Positions 5,558 to 12,263 of a DNA stretch of 22,288 nt are shown here, one piece after another (positions within the stretch are counted from its first letter, which is position 1; each line of letters opens with the position of its first letter). Source of the stretch: Candidatus Jorgensenbacteria bacterium RIFCSPLOWO2_12_FULL_42_11 (GTDB taxonomy: Bacteria > Patescibacteriota > Minisyncoccia > UBA6257 > MFKM01); the NCBI GenBank assembly GCA_001779575.1, contig MFKM01000017.1, forward strand, positions 1-22,288, in the 5' to 3' direction. Under the pieces are notes generated by a model. That model saw only the letters and a program-made list of their open reading frames with translations, searched no databases and was not told the DNA's origin. A program made the translations under genes and the position numbers.

Positions 5558-6534
5558 AACAAGCTGGAATAATAGGGTTTGGAAATATAGGAAAAAAGTT
5601 ATACGAAAAACTTTTAGAAAATGGATGGAAAATAGTTTTCATTGTCACAAGCGAACATGTTTTTATTGGTAACATCGATGTTCCGAAAGACAAAAGTGAA
5701 AACTGGCTTAATTATTGTCACGATGTCGATGTTGTCTTTCTCGCCATACCGACATTTGATGATGGCAGAACGGCGTTTAACTATATTACTGCTGTCATAG
5801 AAAAAGGAATACCCGTTGTTACTTGTGAGAAAGGAGCTCTTTCCAACTATTTTGCTGGACTTAAACCAATTCTTAATCGCATTGGTTACAGCGCTACGGT
5901 TGGTGGGGGGTCGGGAATGATCCATTTTCTCCAACGCAGATTTTTCTCTGGAATTAGAGAAGTTCACGCTATCGTGAACAGTACCATGAATTACATTTGG
6001 GACGATTTAAGGATGGGTAATCCTCTTGGACATATCGTTGAGGAGGTGAAAAGACTTGGCTACGCTGAACCCGGAGAAAAAGATCCAATTAAGATTATTT
6101 TGGGCGAGGCGGGTCCTGATGTAACCAAAAAAACTTCAATTCTGTTTAATCTTTGTTTTCGTCCCAAAACCATTCTTCACGCGAAAGACATCAAAGTCGT
6201 TCTTACAGACGAGATGGTGAGGCAAGCAATTACGGAAGCAATGAGTAGAAGATTTGTCGTTTCTTTTGAAAGGGATGGAAATTTCAAGGAGAAAGACAAC
6301 GACATCGTAGCTTTTACTCATCACATCGAGGGGTGGGTAATCAGCGGCGGATTCAAAAGAATAGACAATCCCTTGATTGCTCGTTTGTGTAATTCAGCTA
6401 CGTGGGTTAATAACGCCGTTTTGACAGTTGAGGGCGAGGATGGTTCAGGAGGTATCTATCTCTGTGTTGGTCCTGGCGCTGGAGCTTCACCCGTAGCAAC
6501 AGCAATGATTAGAGATGCAGAAGGATTATTGTAG
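5554..6534 (+). CDS. hom: Homoserine dehydrogenase
   Basis: NAD(P)-dependent reduction of aspartate semialdehyde to homoserine, the branch point to threonine, methionine and isoleucine. The protein has 326 residues, a short form without a C-terminal ACT domain. Visible motifs: the nucleotide-binding loop GFGNIGKKL (8-16), EKGALS (about 92), ATVGGGSGMI, NSTMNYI (family NGTxNYI), KRLGYAEPGEKDP (family GYAEPDP), a catalytic-region Lys in DVTKKTSIL, and GPGAGASPVATAMIRD near the C terminus. The start is fixed by a strong Shine-Dalgarno, and the ATG overlaps the recombinase fragment stop (ATGA). A terminator follows. No other aspartate-family gene is nearby, and the RBS strength and neighbouring recombinase remnant suggest transfer. 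In reduced genomes a lone hom-like enzyme may have another substrate. Confidence 0.87.
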   Translation: MKQAGIIGFGNIGKKLYEKLLENGWKIVFIVTSEHVFIGNIDVPKDKSENWLNYCHDVDVVFLAIPTFDDGRTAFNYITAVIEKGIPVVTCEKGALSNYFAGLKPILNRIGYSATVGGGSGMIHFLQRRFFSGIREVHAIVNSTMNYIWDDLRMGNPLGHIVEEVKRLGYAEPGEKDPIKIILGEAGPDVTKKTSILFNLCFRPKTILHAKDIKVVLTDEMVRQAITEAMSRRFVVSFERDGNFKEKDNDIVAFTHHIEGWVISGGFKRIDNPLIARLCNSATWVNNAVLTVEGEDGSGGIYLCVGPGAGASPVATAMIRDAEGLL

Positions 6535-6562
6535 GGCGAGACCATTTTCATTTTTCATTGCA

Positions 6563-6605
6563 GGAGCGGTCTTAGATTAAATTCGAAACCGCTCCTTTTT
6601 CTTTT
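6563..6605 (+). terminator. Intrinsic terminator after hom
   Basis: GGAGCGGT (6563-6570) pairs with ACCGCTCC (6588-6595), followed by TTTTTCTTTT. Confidence 0.85.
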
Positions 6606-6645
6606 CAGAATTTGCCGGCAAAGGTAAAATCTGATATGATTTTAC

Positions 6646-6664
6646 TAGCGAGCAAAGCTCGCTA
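6646..6664. repeat. Mini-palindrome with 3-nt loop
   Basis: TAGCGAGC-AAA-GCTCGCTA in the spacer 6606-6838. That spacer otherwise shows a second palindrome and no gene. Confidence 0.6.
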
Positions 6665-6720
6665 AAAACTTGAAATTGTCAAAAAATGCGGCGAAGCGTC
6701 AAATTTTTGGGGGCTTTTCC

Positions 6721-6739
6721 TCGCCGCCTGCGGCGGCGA
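6721..6739. repeat. Mini-palindrome with 3-nt loop
   Basis: TCGCCGCC-TGC-GGCGGCGA, a GC-rich palindrome in the spacer after hom. There is no T tract, so it is not a classical terminator. Confidence 0.6.
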
Positions 6740-6838
6740 AAATCGTCCGAGCTAACTTAAGAATAGTCCACCAAACGAAACATTGTCAGAATTTTTTGAT
6801 AAATTTGTGTTAGGCTTATCTATTAAGAAATCAATAAA

Positions 6839-7237
6839 ATGAAATCGTCTGTTTTTAAATTAATCTTTCACGGTCTATGGCTGGGACTATCCGTCGGGAT
6901 GCTTGAGCTTTATATAGGACACCGGTTTATTTTGGACAAACTGTTAATCGGCAGGGATTACAATTTCGTCTACGAGTCGTTTTTCGCGCCTACGTATTAC
7001 GGACTTGCCAAATCAATTATCGTAGCCATTGTCTTTTTCTTGACGTACTTAATGGCGCCTAAAAATAAAACCAACCCGATAATCGTGGGGATTTCAGGCG
7101 CCGCGATATTCGGACTGTATTATTACATCACTTTTCCCCGGGCTTCTTTTTATTCCGCCGCGCTGATAGGCATAGTTCATTTCTCGTTTATCGCCGGAAT
7201 AACTTATTTTTTTAATAAAATATTCAAATTAAAATAA
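6839..7237 (+). CDS. Small polytopic membrane protein, unknown function
   Basis: A 132-residue hydrophobic protein with four likely membrane helices (about 10-28, 57-75, 83-100 and 107-126) joined by short basic loops (PKNKTN near 75). I do not recognise the family. The start is ATG 6839 without a Shine-Dalgarno. The stop is 3 nt before the ATG of the cupredoxin gene, so the two are almost certainly one transcript. A membrane protein paired with a secreted blue-copper protein could act in electron transfer or copper handling, but nothing in the protein itself (no Met- or His-rich metal motif) proves this. Confidence 0.75.
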   Translation: MKSSVFKLIFHGLWLGLSVGMLELYIGHRFILDKLLIGRDYNFVYESFFAPTYYGLAKSIIVAIVFFLTYLMAPKNKTNPIIVGISGAAIFGLYYYITFPRASFYSAALIGIVHFSFIAGITYFFNKIFKLK

Positions 7238-7240
7238 AAT

Positions 7241-7645
7241 ATGATTAAAAAATCTTGGTTGGTTTTAATAATTATAATAATCTTGATAACCAGCGGGATT
7301 TATTTGTTCGCCCGGAAAGAAAAAGCGGAAGCGCCGGCCGTTCCTTCGGCCAATAATTCGTCAACAAACAATCAAACTTCGGAAAATGTTCCGCGAGAGC
7401 GCGGCGTCAATATAGAAAATTTTTCTTTTAACCCGTCGGAATTAAAAATCAAAAGAGGGGAGACGGTTGCGTGGGAAAACAAGGATTTTGCCGCGCATAC
7501 GATAGTTTCGGATTTCGGAAACGAATTAAGCTCGGCCGCGCTATCCAAGGGAAAAACATATTCCCACGCTTTTAACGCGGCCGGAGCGTTTGATTATCAT
7601 TGCGGCGTTCATCCGTCAATGAAAGCGAAAATAATCGTGGAGTAA
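7241..7645 (+). CDS. Membrane-anchored cupredoxin (plastocyanin/amicyanin-like)
   Basis: A 134-residue exported blue-copper protein. Residues about 5-24 form an N-terminal signal anchor (LVLIIIIILITSGIYLF), then a low-complexity Ala/Pro/Ser/Asn/Thr linker (about 30-52), then a single cupredoxin domain. The type I copper ligands are all visible: His86 in AAHTIVSD, Cys121, His124 and Met127 in HCGVHPSM, with the C-x2-H-x2-M spacing of amicyanin-like proteins. It should sit outside the cytoplasmic membrane and carry one electron per copper. It follows the small membrane protein by 3 nt. No redox partner is encoded nearby, so its electron donor is unknown. Confidence 0.9.
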   Translation: MIKKSWLVLIIIIILITSGIYLFARKEKAEAPAVPSANNSSTNNQTSENVPRERGVNIENFSFNPSELKIKRGETVAWENKDFAAHTIVSDFGNELSSAALSKGKTYSHAFNAAGAFDYHCGVHPSMKAKIIVE

Positions 7646-7749
7646 ATCCCGTATTAGTTATCCACAATCAACCTGTAATTTTCAGATGGTTTTTGTTATA
7701 CTGAATCCGTAACCAAAAGGTCGAAAATACTCAATTTACCAATATACAT

Positions 7750-8442
7750 ATGGCGCAATTAATACAAAGTTGGAGCGGTATCACCCTGGATGCCTTGAGC
7801 AATCTTTGGATTCAGGCCTTAAACGTTCTTCCGCTGGTTTTAGGAGCGTTGATAGTTTTTGTTATCGGCTTGATCGTCGCCTCGGTTTTGGAAATGGTCG
7901 TGATAAAAGTTATCCGATTGTTGAAATTGGACAATCTTTTAATGCGCTCGGGAGTGGAGGAATATCTGAAAAGAGGCGGCTTGAGAGTTGATACCGGTAA
8001 ATTTTTCGGCAAAATTATTTATTGGTTTGTGGTTTTGGCCTCTGTCTTGGCGGCTTCCGACATCTTAAATTTCTACGCTTTTTCCAATTTCCTGAATTCA
8101 ATTCTCGTTTACATTCCCAATATTATCGTGGCCGTCTTGATATTATTAGCGGCTTTGATTATCGCCGGTTTTTTGAAATCAATAATCAAAGTTTCCGTGG
8201 CCGGTGCCCAGCTTGAAGGAGCGGGCTTTTTAAGTTCCCTGGCCTGGTGGACAATTGTCATTTTCGGACTCTTGGCCGCTTTGATGCAATTAGGCATCGC
8301 CAGCAATCTTTTCAACATAATTCTTTCCGGCCTTGTCGCTATGATTGCCTTGGCTGGCGGAATCGCTTTCGGATTGGGAGGCAAAGATTACGCCGCTCAT
8401 CTTCTGTCTAAAATGAGAGACCAGTTGGAGAATAAAAGATAA
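7750..8442 (+). CDS. TM-helix-repeat membrane protein (MscS-like channel family)
   Basis: A 230-residue integral membrane protein with about five hydrophobic helices (near 25-50, 85-108, 117-145, 165-182 and 185-210). The helix pattern, the GLIVASVLEMVV segment and the C-terminal GGIAFGLGGKDYAAHLLSKM match the conserved TM-helix repeat proteins related to small mechanosensitive channels; GLGG-KD-A is the recurring end of that repeat. There is no cytoplasmic MscS beta domain, so it is a short member, and channel activity is inferred only. A TATACT box at 7697-7702 could be its -10, but no good -35 is seen. No Shine-Dalgarno precedes the ATG. Confidence 0.8.
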   Translation: MAQLIQSWSGITLDALSNLWIQALNVLPLVLGALIVFVIGLIVASVLEMVVIKVIRLLKLDNLLMRSGVEEYLKRGGLRVDTGKFFGKIIYWFVVLASVLAASDILNFYAFSNFLNSILVYIPNIIVAVLILLAALIIAGFLKSIIKVSVAGAQLEGAGFLSSLAWWTIVIFGLLAALMQLGIASNLFNIILSGLVAMIALAGGIAFGLGGKDYAAHLLSKMRDQLENKR

Positions 8443-8485
8443 TCGGCAATAGCCAAGTTGATTAGCAAAAACTAAACATACTTGC

Positions 8486-8514
8486 TTGACAAAGCTTTTT
8501 ATTTACCCAATACT
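8486..8514 (+). promoter_or_regulatory. Sigma70 promoter upstream of the rRNA locus
   Basis: TTGACA (8486-8491), a 17-nt spacer and AATACT (8509-8514). Transcription would begin near 8521, about 310 nt before the 23S gene. An intrinsic terminator lies only about 90 nt downstream. Confidence 0.75.
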
Positions 8515-8520
8515 TACATC

Positions 8521-8620
8521 CATGCATATTCCTTACTACAAAGTGTGGCGGGGCTGGCAAAGCGCTTGAGTTGGATTTTGCTAATCACACCCCGCCAGGA
8601 AAATGGCGGGGTTTTAGTTT
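8521..8620 (+). ncRNA. Structured leader or small RNA ending in an intrinsic terminator (attenuator-like)
   Basis: Between a consensus promoter and the 23S gene lies a compact structured segment. GTGTG (8543-8547) can pair with CACAC (8586-8590) and GCAAA (8557-8561) with TTTGC (8577-8581). The terminator stem is CCCCGCC (8590-8596) with GGCGGGG (8605-8611), followed by TTTTAGTTTT. A second GGCGGGG at 8547-8553 can pair with the same CCCCGCC, which would break the terminator. So either a roughly 95-nt small RNA is made, or the segment attenuates rRNA transcription. No known RNA family is recognised. Confidence 0.55.
8590..8620 (+). terminator. Intrinsic terminator in the 23S leader
   Basis: CCCCGCC-(8-nt loop)-GGCGGGG followed by TTTTAGTTTT. 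It stands between the only clear promoter and the 23S gene. Confidence 0.8.
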
Positions 8621-8644
8621 TAATTAATAATTTTTATCCCCAGA

Positions 8645-8690
8645 CCGATCAAGCATTAGCGTTAAATTAAAAAATAAAATGCTTAATCGG
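8645..8690. repeat. Imperfect 13-bp inverted repeat in the 23S leader
   Basis: CCGATCAAGCATT (8645-8657) against AATGCTTAATCGG (8678-8690), 12 of 13 paired, AT-rich loop, no T tract. Role unknown. Confidence 0.6.
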
Positions 8691-8751
8691 TGTGAGGGTA
8701 AAGAAAGACAAGATTGAACCGGAAAGAAATTTGAAAATTTAATATGACTCC

Positions 8752-8813
8752 CGCGTGGAATTTCTTGTCCCGTAGTGAGCTTTGCTCTACTACTGGGATA
8801 TTCCAACGCGGAT
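8752..8813 (+). other. Pre-23S leader hairpin
   Basis: CCGCGTGGAAT pairs with the later ATTCCAACGCGG with one bulge, enclosing an inner hairpin around GAGC-TTT-GCTC. It contains the 13-mer TTTCTTGTCCCGT that recurs in the hairpin insert at 9260-9336. Confidence 0.6.
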
Positions 8814-9049
8814 TAGACAATTTTTTGAGGTAGAGAATTATTAAGGGTGTATGGTGGATGCCTTGACGCAAAGCGGCGATGAAGGACGTAGCGTAGCTGC
8901 GATAAGCCTCGGTGAGGTGCCTAGCAACCTTTGACCCGGGGATTTCCGAATGGGGAAACCTATTTGCGTAAAACGCAAATGGCCTTGTCTATAAATGACG
9001 AGGCAGCTTACCCGCTGAAGTGAAACATCTCAGTAAGCGGAGGAGTAGA

Positions 9050-9176
9050 AAAAAATCGCGAAACGATTTTTTGTGTCAGGTGTCGGGTGTCACGTGTCAG
9101 GAATTTAGAGTACAAAAGCGTTTCTTGATACATGACACTTGATACTTGACGCAGGAATTTTGCTTCGCAAAATTCC
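9050..9176 (+). other. 23S insert A: heptad-repeat helix in domain I
   Basis: Inserted where E. coli has a short loop between GAAATC and the TTCCC-AGTAGCGG segment. It holds a 9-bp hairpin (9050-9058 with 9064-9072), four heptads of type TGTCAGG (9074-9101), four complementary heptads of type CTTGATA (9124-9151), and a perfect hairpin GGAATTTTGC-TTC-GCAAAATTCC (9154-9176). The heptad strands pair over 27 of 28 positions as RNA, including about seven G-U pairs. Confidence 0.8.
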
Positions 9177-9259
9177 CTTAGTAGCGGCGAGCGAAACGGG
9201 AAGAGCCTAAACCAGATACTTAATTTATTAAGTGTTCGGGGTCGTAAGATAAAAATATT

Positions 9260-9336
9260 CTTAAGTTTCTTGTCCCGTTAGAAAAAATGCCGTTTTAAAG
9301 AAACGGATTTCTAACGGGATAAACTTGAAACTTAAG
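9260..9336 (+). other. 23S insert: long hairpin
   Basis: CTTAAGTTTC (9260-9269) pairs with 9327-9336, TCCCGTTAGAAA (9272-9283) with 9308-9319 and CCGTTT (9290-9295) with 9301-9306, giving 28 pairs in one arm. It carries TTTCTTGTCCCGT, also present in the pre-23S leader. Confidence 0.75.
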
Positions 9337-9353
9337 ATAAGAGTTACAAATTT

Positions 9354-9396
9354 GCTCCGACGTAAAGTCGGAGCACCGACCCGTAAGGCGTCGGTG
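9354..9396 (+). repeat. Twin-hairpin element, copy 1
   Basis: Two adjacent hairpins: GCTCCGAC-GTAAA-GTCGGAGC, then CACCGAC and GTCGGTG enclosing CC-GTAA-GG and a bulged C. It lies inside a 23S expansion and is related to copy 2 at 9480-9524. Confidence 0.85.
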
Positions 9397-9479
9397 TTGG
9401 CTAGTCGAAACTGCTGGAAAGCAGCGCCAAAGAAAGTGAAAGCCTTGTAGACAAAAGTCGGCAAACTCTTAAATTTTTA

Positions 9480-9524
9480 CCCCGACGTAAAAGTCGGGGC
9501 TCCGACCTCGTAAGAGCGTCGGAG
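9480..9524 (+). repeat. Twin-hairpin element, copy 2
   Basis: Same architecture as copy 1: CCCCGAC-GTAAAA-GTCGGGG, then CTCCGAC and GTCGGAG enclosing CTC-GTAA-GAG and a bulged C at the same place. Differences from copy 1 are mostly compensated on the opposite stem strand. Confidence 0.85.
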
Positions 9525-9602
9525 TTCTTGAGTACCTCGAGGCTAGACAACCTCGAGGGAAGCAAGGAGTACTATCTCCTAAGGCTAAATACGCTTTGCG
9601 AT

Positions 9603-9639
<37 letters not shown>

Positions 9640-9692
9640 CAGGCCGGTGAGGCCGTTGAAATAAAACCTGAAACCATACACTCACAAGGACC

Positions 9693-9900
9693 AGGAGCGA
9701 TATCGCTATCGCTCAACGCTCCTAATTTAGAATGCAGAATTAAGAATGCAGAATTATAAAGCTTCGCTTTAATTAAGAATTAAGAAGGCAGAATTAAGAA
9801 TTTATTGTAATTTTAATTCTGAATTCATAATTCTGAATTATTAATTAGCGAGCGAAGCGAGCTTAAAGTTCTTAATTCTAAATTTATAATTTTGAATTAG
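9693..9900 (+). other. 23S insert B in helix 25 (intervening sequence)
   Basis: AGGAGCG/CGCTCCT closes a first hairpin (about 9693-9723). An AT-rich, heptad-like palindromic segment (9724-9900) follows, built from AGAATTA and GAATGCA words with a TAAAGC-TTC-GCTTTA mini-hairpin (9757-9771). The position matches the variable tip of helix 25, a classical site for intervening sequences that are excised by RNase III in other bacteria. Confidence 0.75.
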
Positions 9901-10544
9901 GCACGGTGAGCGGTAGCGAAGCGTGACTGGGTGCCTATTGAAGAATGAGCCAACGACTTTATTTGCGCTGCTCGTTTAAGTCCGATTAATCGGACGAAGC
10001 AAAGGGAAACCAAGTCTGAATAAGGCGAAAAATAAAGCAGCGCGATTAAGACCCGAAGCCAAGCGAGCTTATCCTGGTCAGGATGAAGGTCGATGAAAAT
10101 CGACTGGAGGTCCGCACCGGTGAGCCGTTCAACACTCTCGGATGAACTGGGATAAGAAGTGAAAAGCTAATCGAGCTTGGGAATAGCTGGTTCTCTCCAA
10201 AATAGTTTTAGGACTAGCGTCGGATAATAGATTTCTGGGGGTAGAGCGCTGGATGAATTGTAAAGGGCGAAAGCCCGACAAATCAATCAAACTTCGAATA
10301 CTAGAAATTGTTTTCCGGCAGTCAGACTACGGGGGCTAAGCTCCGTGGTCGAAAGGGAAACAGCCCTGACCGTCGTCTAAGGTCCCTAAATATTTGCTAA
10401 GTGTTAAAGAAAGTTTTCAACCAGAGACAAATAGGAGGTTGGCTTAGAGGTAGCCATCCTTTAAAGAGTGTGTAACAACTCACTATCCGATGGTTGGGGG
10501 CGTCTAAAATTTATCGGGGCTAAGCAAATTACCGAAGACACGGA

Positions 10545-10671
10545 ATCGCGCGGCGAAGCCGACGCGATAATTTAGAATTACAAATTAAGAATTCAGAATT
10601 TTTAGAATTATTTATTTAATTCTTAATTCTGCATTCTAAATTCTGAATTATCACGCGACTTCGTCGCGTGA
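10545..10671 (+). other. 23S insert C in helix 45 (intervening sequence)
   Basis: Begins with the hairpin ATCGCG-CGGC-GAA-GCCG-A-CGCGAT (10545-10568), continues with an AT-rich palindrome of AGAATTA-type heptads, and ends with TCACGCGAC-TTC-GTCGCGTGA (10651-10671). The site matches helix 45, the second classical intervening-sequence site. It shares a 24-nt identical word with insert B in inverse orientation. Confidence 0.75.
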
Positions 10672-11213
10672 TTGATAGGAGAGCATTTCCAGCGCAGCGA
10701 AGGTTGACCCGCGAGGGCAGCTGGAGCGCTGGGAAGAGAGAATGTTGGCATGAGTAATCGCAAAGACGATGAGAAATCGTCTCCCCGCAAATCCAAGGTT
10801 TCCTCCGCAACGAAAATCGACGGAGGGTTAGGCGGCCCTAAGGCAATGGCGAAAGCCGCAGCTAAAGGACAGTCGGTTAATATTCCGACCCGCCCATTAA
10901 TTATCGATGGAGTAACAGAGAACATAAAATTGAGCGCCTTAATGGTTTGGCGTTATTGATTTCAAGAAATGTTCCGACCAGTAAATCTGTTGGGACTGCC
11001 TTTAATGGCGAATTTCGGAAATTGATGAAAGTTTTGATTTTTATCAATTCAATTCGGTTGAAGAGTCTCTCAAGAAAACCTTCTAAGAGTTATGTTAATG
11101 GGCCCCGTACTAAAAACCGCCACAGGTGGATGAGGCGAGTAGCCTCAGGGGAACGGGTAATTCCTCGTTAAGGAACTCGGCAAAAAAGCAGACGTAAGTT
11201 CGCGATATGTCTT

Positions 11214-11353
11214 TCCCTCCCCAGTTTTGGTAAAGTAATTATTATACAGATGCATTGCTTCGTGAGAGAAGATTAAAAAATCACGGCAGTGGTAAAATTG
11301 AACTTTTCAAGCGGCTAAAAAATAGCTTGCTTGATACCAAAACTGGGGAGGGA
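11214..11353 (+). other. 23S insert D near helix 63 with an 18-bp perfect stem
   Basis: 11214-11231 (starting TCCCTCCCCAG) is the exact reverse complement of 11336-11353. The roughly 104-nt loop contains a further hairpin (TCAAGCGGCT with AGCTTGCTTGA). It replaces the helix 63 region between the CGATATGT and GACTGTTTACCAAAAACACAG landmarks. Confidence 0.75.
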
Positions 11354-12034
11354 CGCAGCGAAAGAATCCCTAGCGACTGTTTACCAAAAACACAGCTCCC
11401 TGCTAACTCGTAAGAGGATGTATAGGGGGTGACGCCTGACCGATGCGAGAAGGTTAACGGCGGGAGTGTTATCCGCAAGGGTAACGCCCACTGCCCGAAG
11501 CCCTCGTCAATGTCCGCAGTAACTATAACTGTGTTAAAGTAGCGCAATTCCTTTTCAGGTAAGTTCTGAAGCGCACGAATGGCGTAACGACTGGGGAACT
11601 GTCTCAATGAGGAGCCCGATGAAAATGCGATTCCCGTGAAGACGCGGGGTACTGGCAGTAAGACGAAAAGACCCCGGGAGCTTTACTGCAGCTTGATATT
11701 GATTTTAGAACTTTAATGCGTAGCGTAGTGGGCAGGCTTTGAAGTTTCGCTTTCGGGCGGAATGGAGCCGACAATGAAACACCCATCTTTCGAGTTTTAA
11801 AGTCTAATCTGAACGGCAAAAACGTTCGGAAACAGTGTCTGGTGGGCAGTTTCAATGGGGCGTTGTCCTCCTAAAAAGTAACGGAGGAGTCTATTAAGGT
11901 CGACTTAGCCCGGATGGAAATCGGGCTGGACGTGCAAAGGCACAAGTCGGCTTAACGGCAAGGCTGACAAGCCGCGCCGATGCGAAAGCAGAGCTTAGCG
12001 ACCCGACGACACTTTATAGAAAGGTCGGAGATAC

Positions 12035-12065
<31 letters not shown>

Positions 12066-12263
12066 GGTGATGCCCGAGAGTCCATATCGACGGCATCGCT
12101 CGGCACCTCGATGTCGGCTCACCCTATCCTGGGGCTGAAGAAGGTCCCAAGGGTTTGGCTGTTCGCCAATTAAAAGGGTACGTGAGCTGGGTTCAAACCG
12201 TCGTGAGACAGGTTGGTCTCTATCTACTGTCAGCGTGGATACTTGAGGGAAGTCGGCTCTAGT

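Noticed and set aside
7658..7666. Perfect DnaA box TTATCCACA
   Set aside because: It is a single copy without clustered boxes, an AT-rich unwinding element, or dnaA/dnaN nearby, so there is no basis for calling an origin.
8482..8670. 62-codon frame over the rRNA leader
   Set aside because: It overlaps the promoter, the structured RNA and the terminator; no RBS and no recognisable protein sequence.
8714..8745. Possible second rRNA promoter (TTGAAC ... TAATAT)
   Set aside because: The spacer is 20 nt, too long for a confident call.
9074..9151. CRISPR-like array from the heptad repeats
   Set aside because: The units are only 7 nt without spacers, lie within rRNA, and no cas genes are present.
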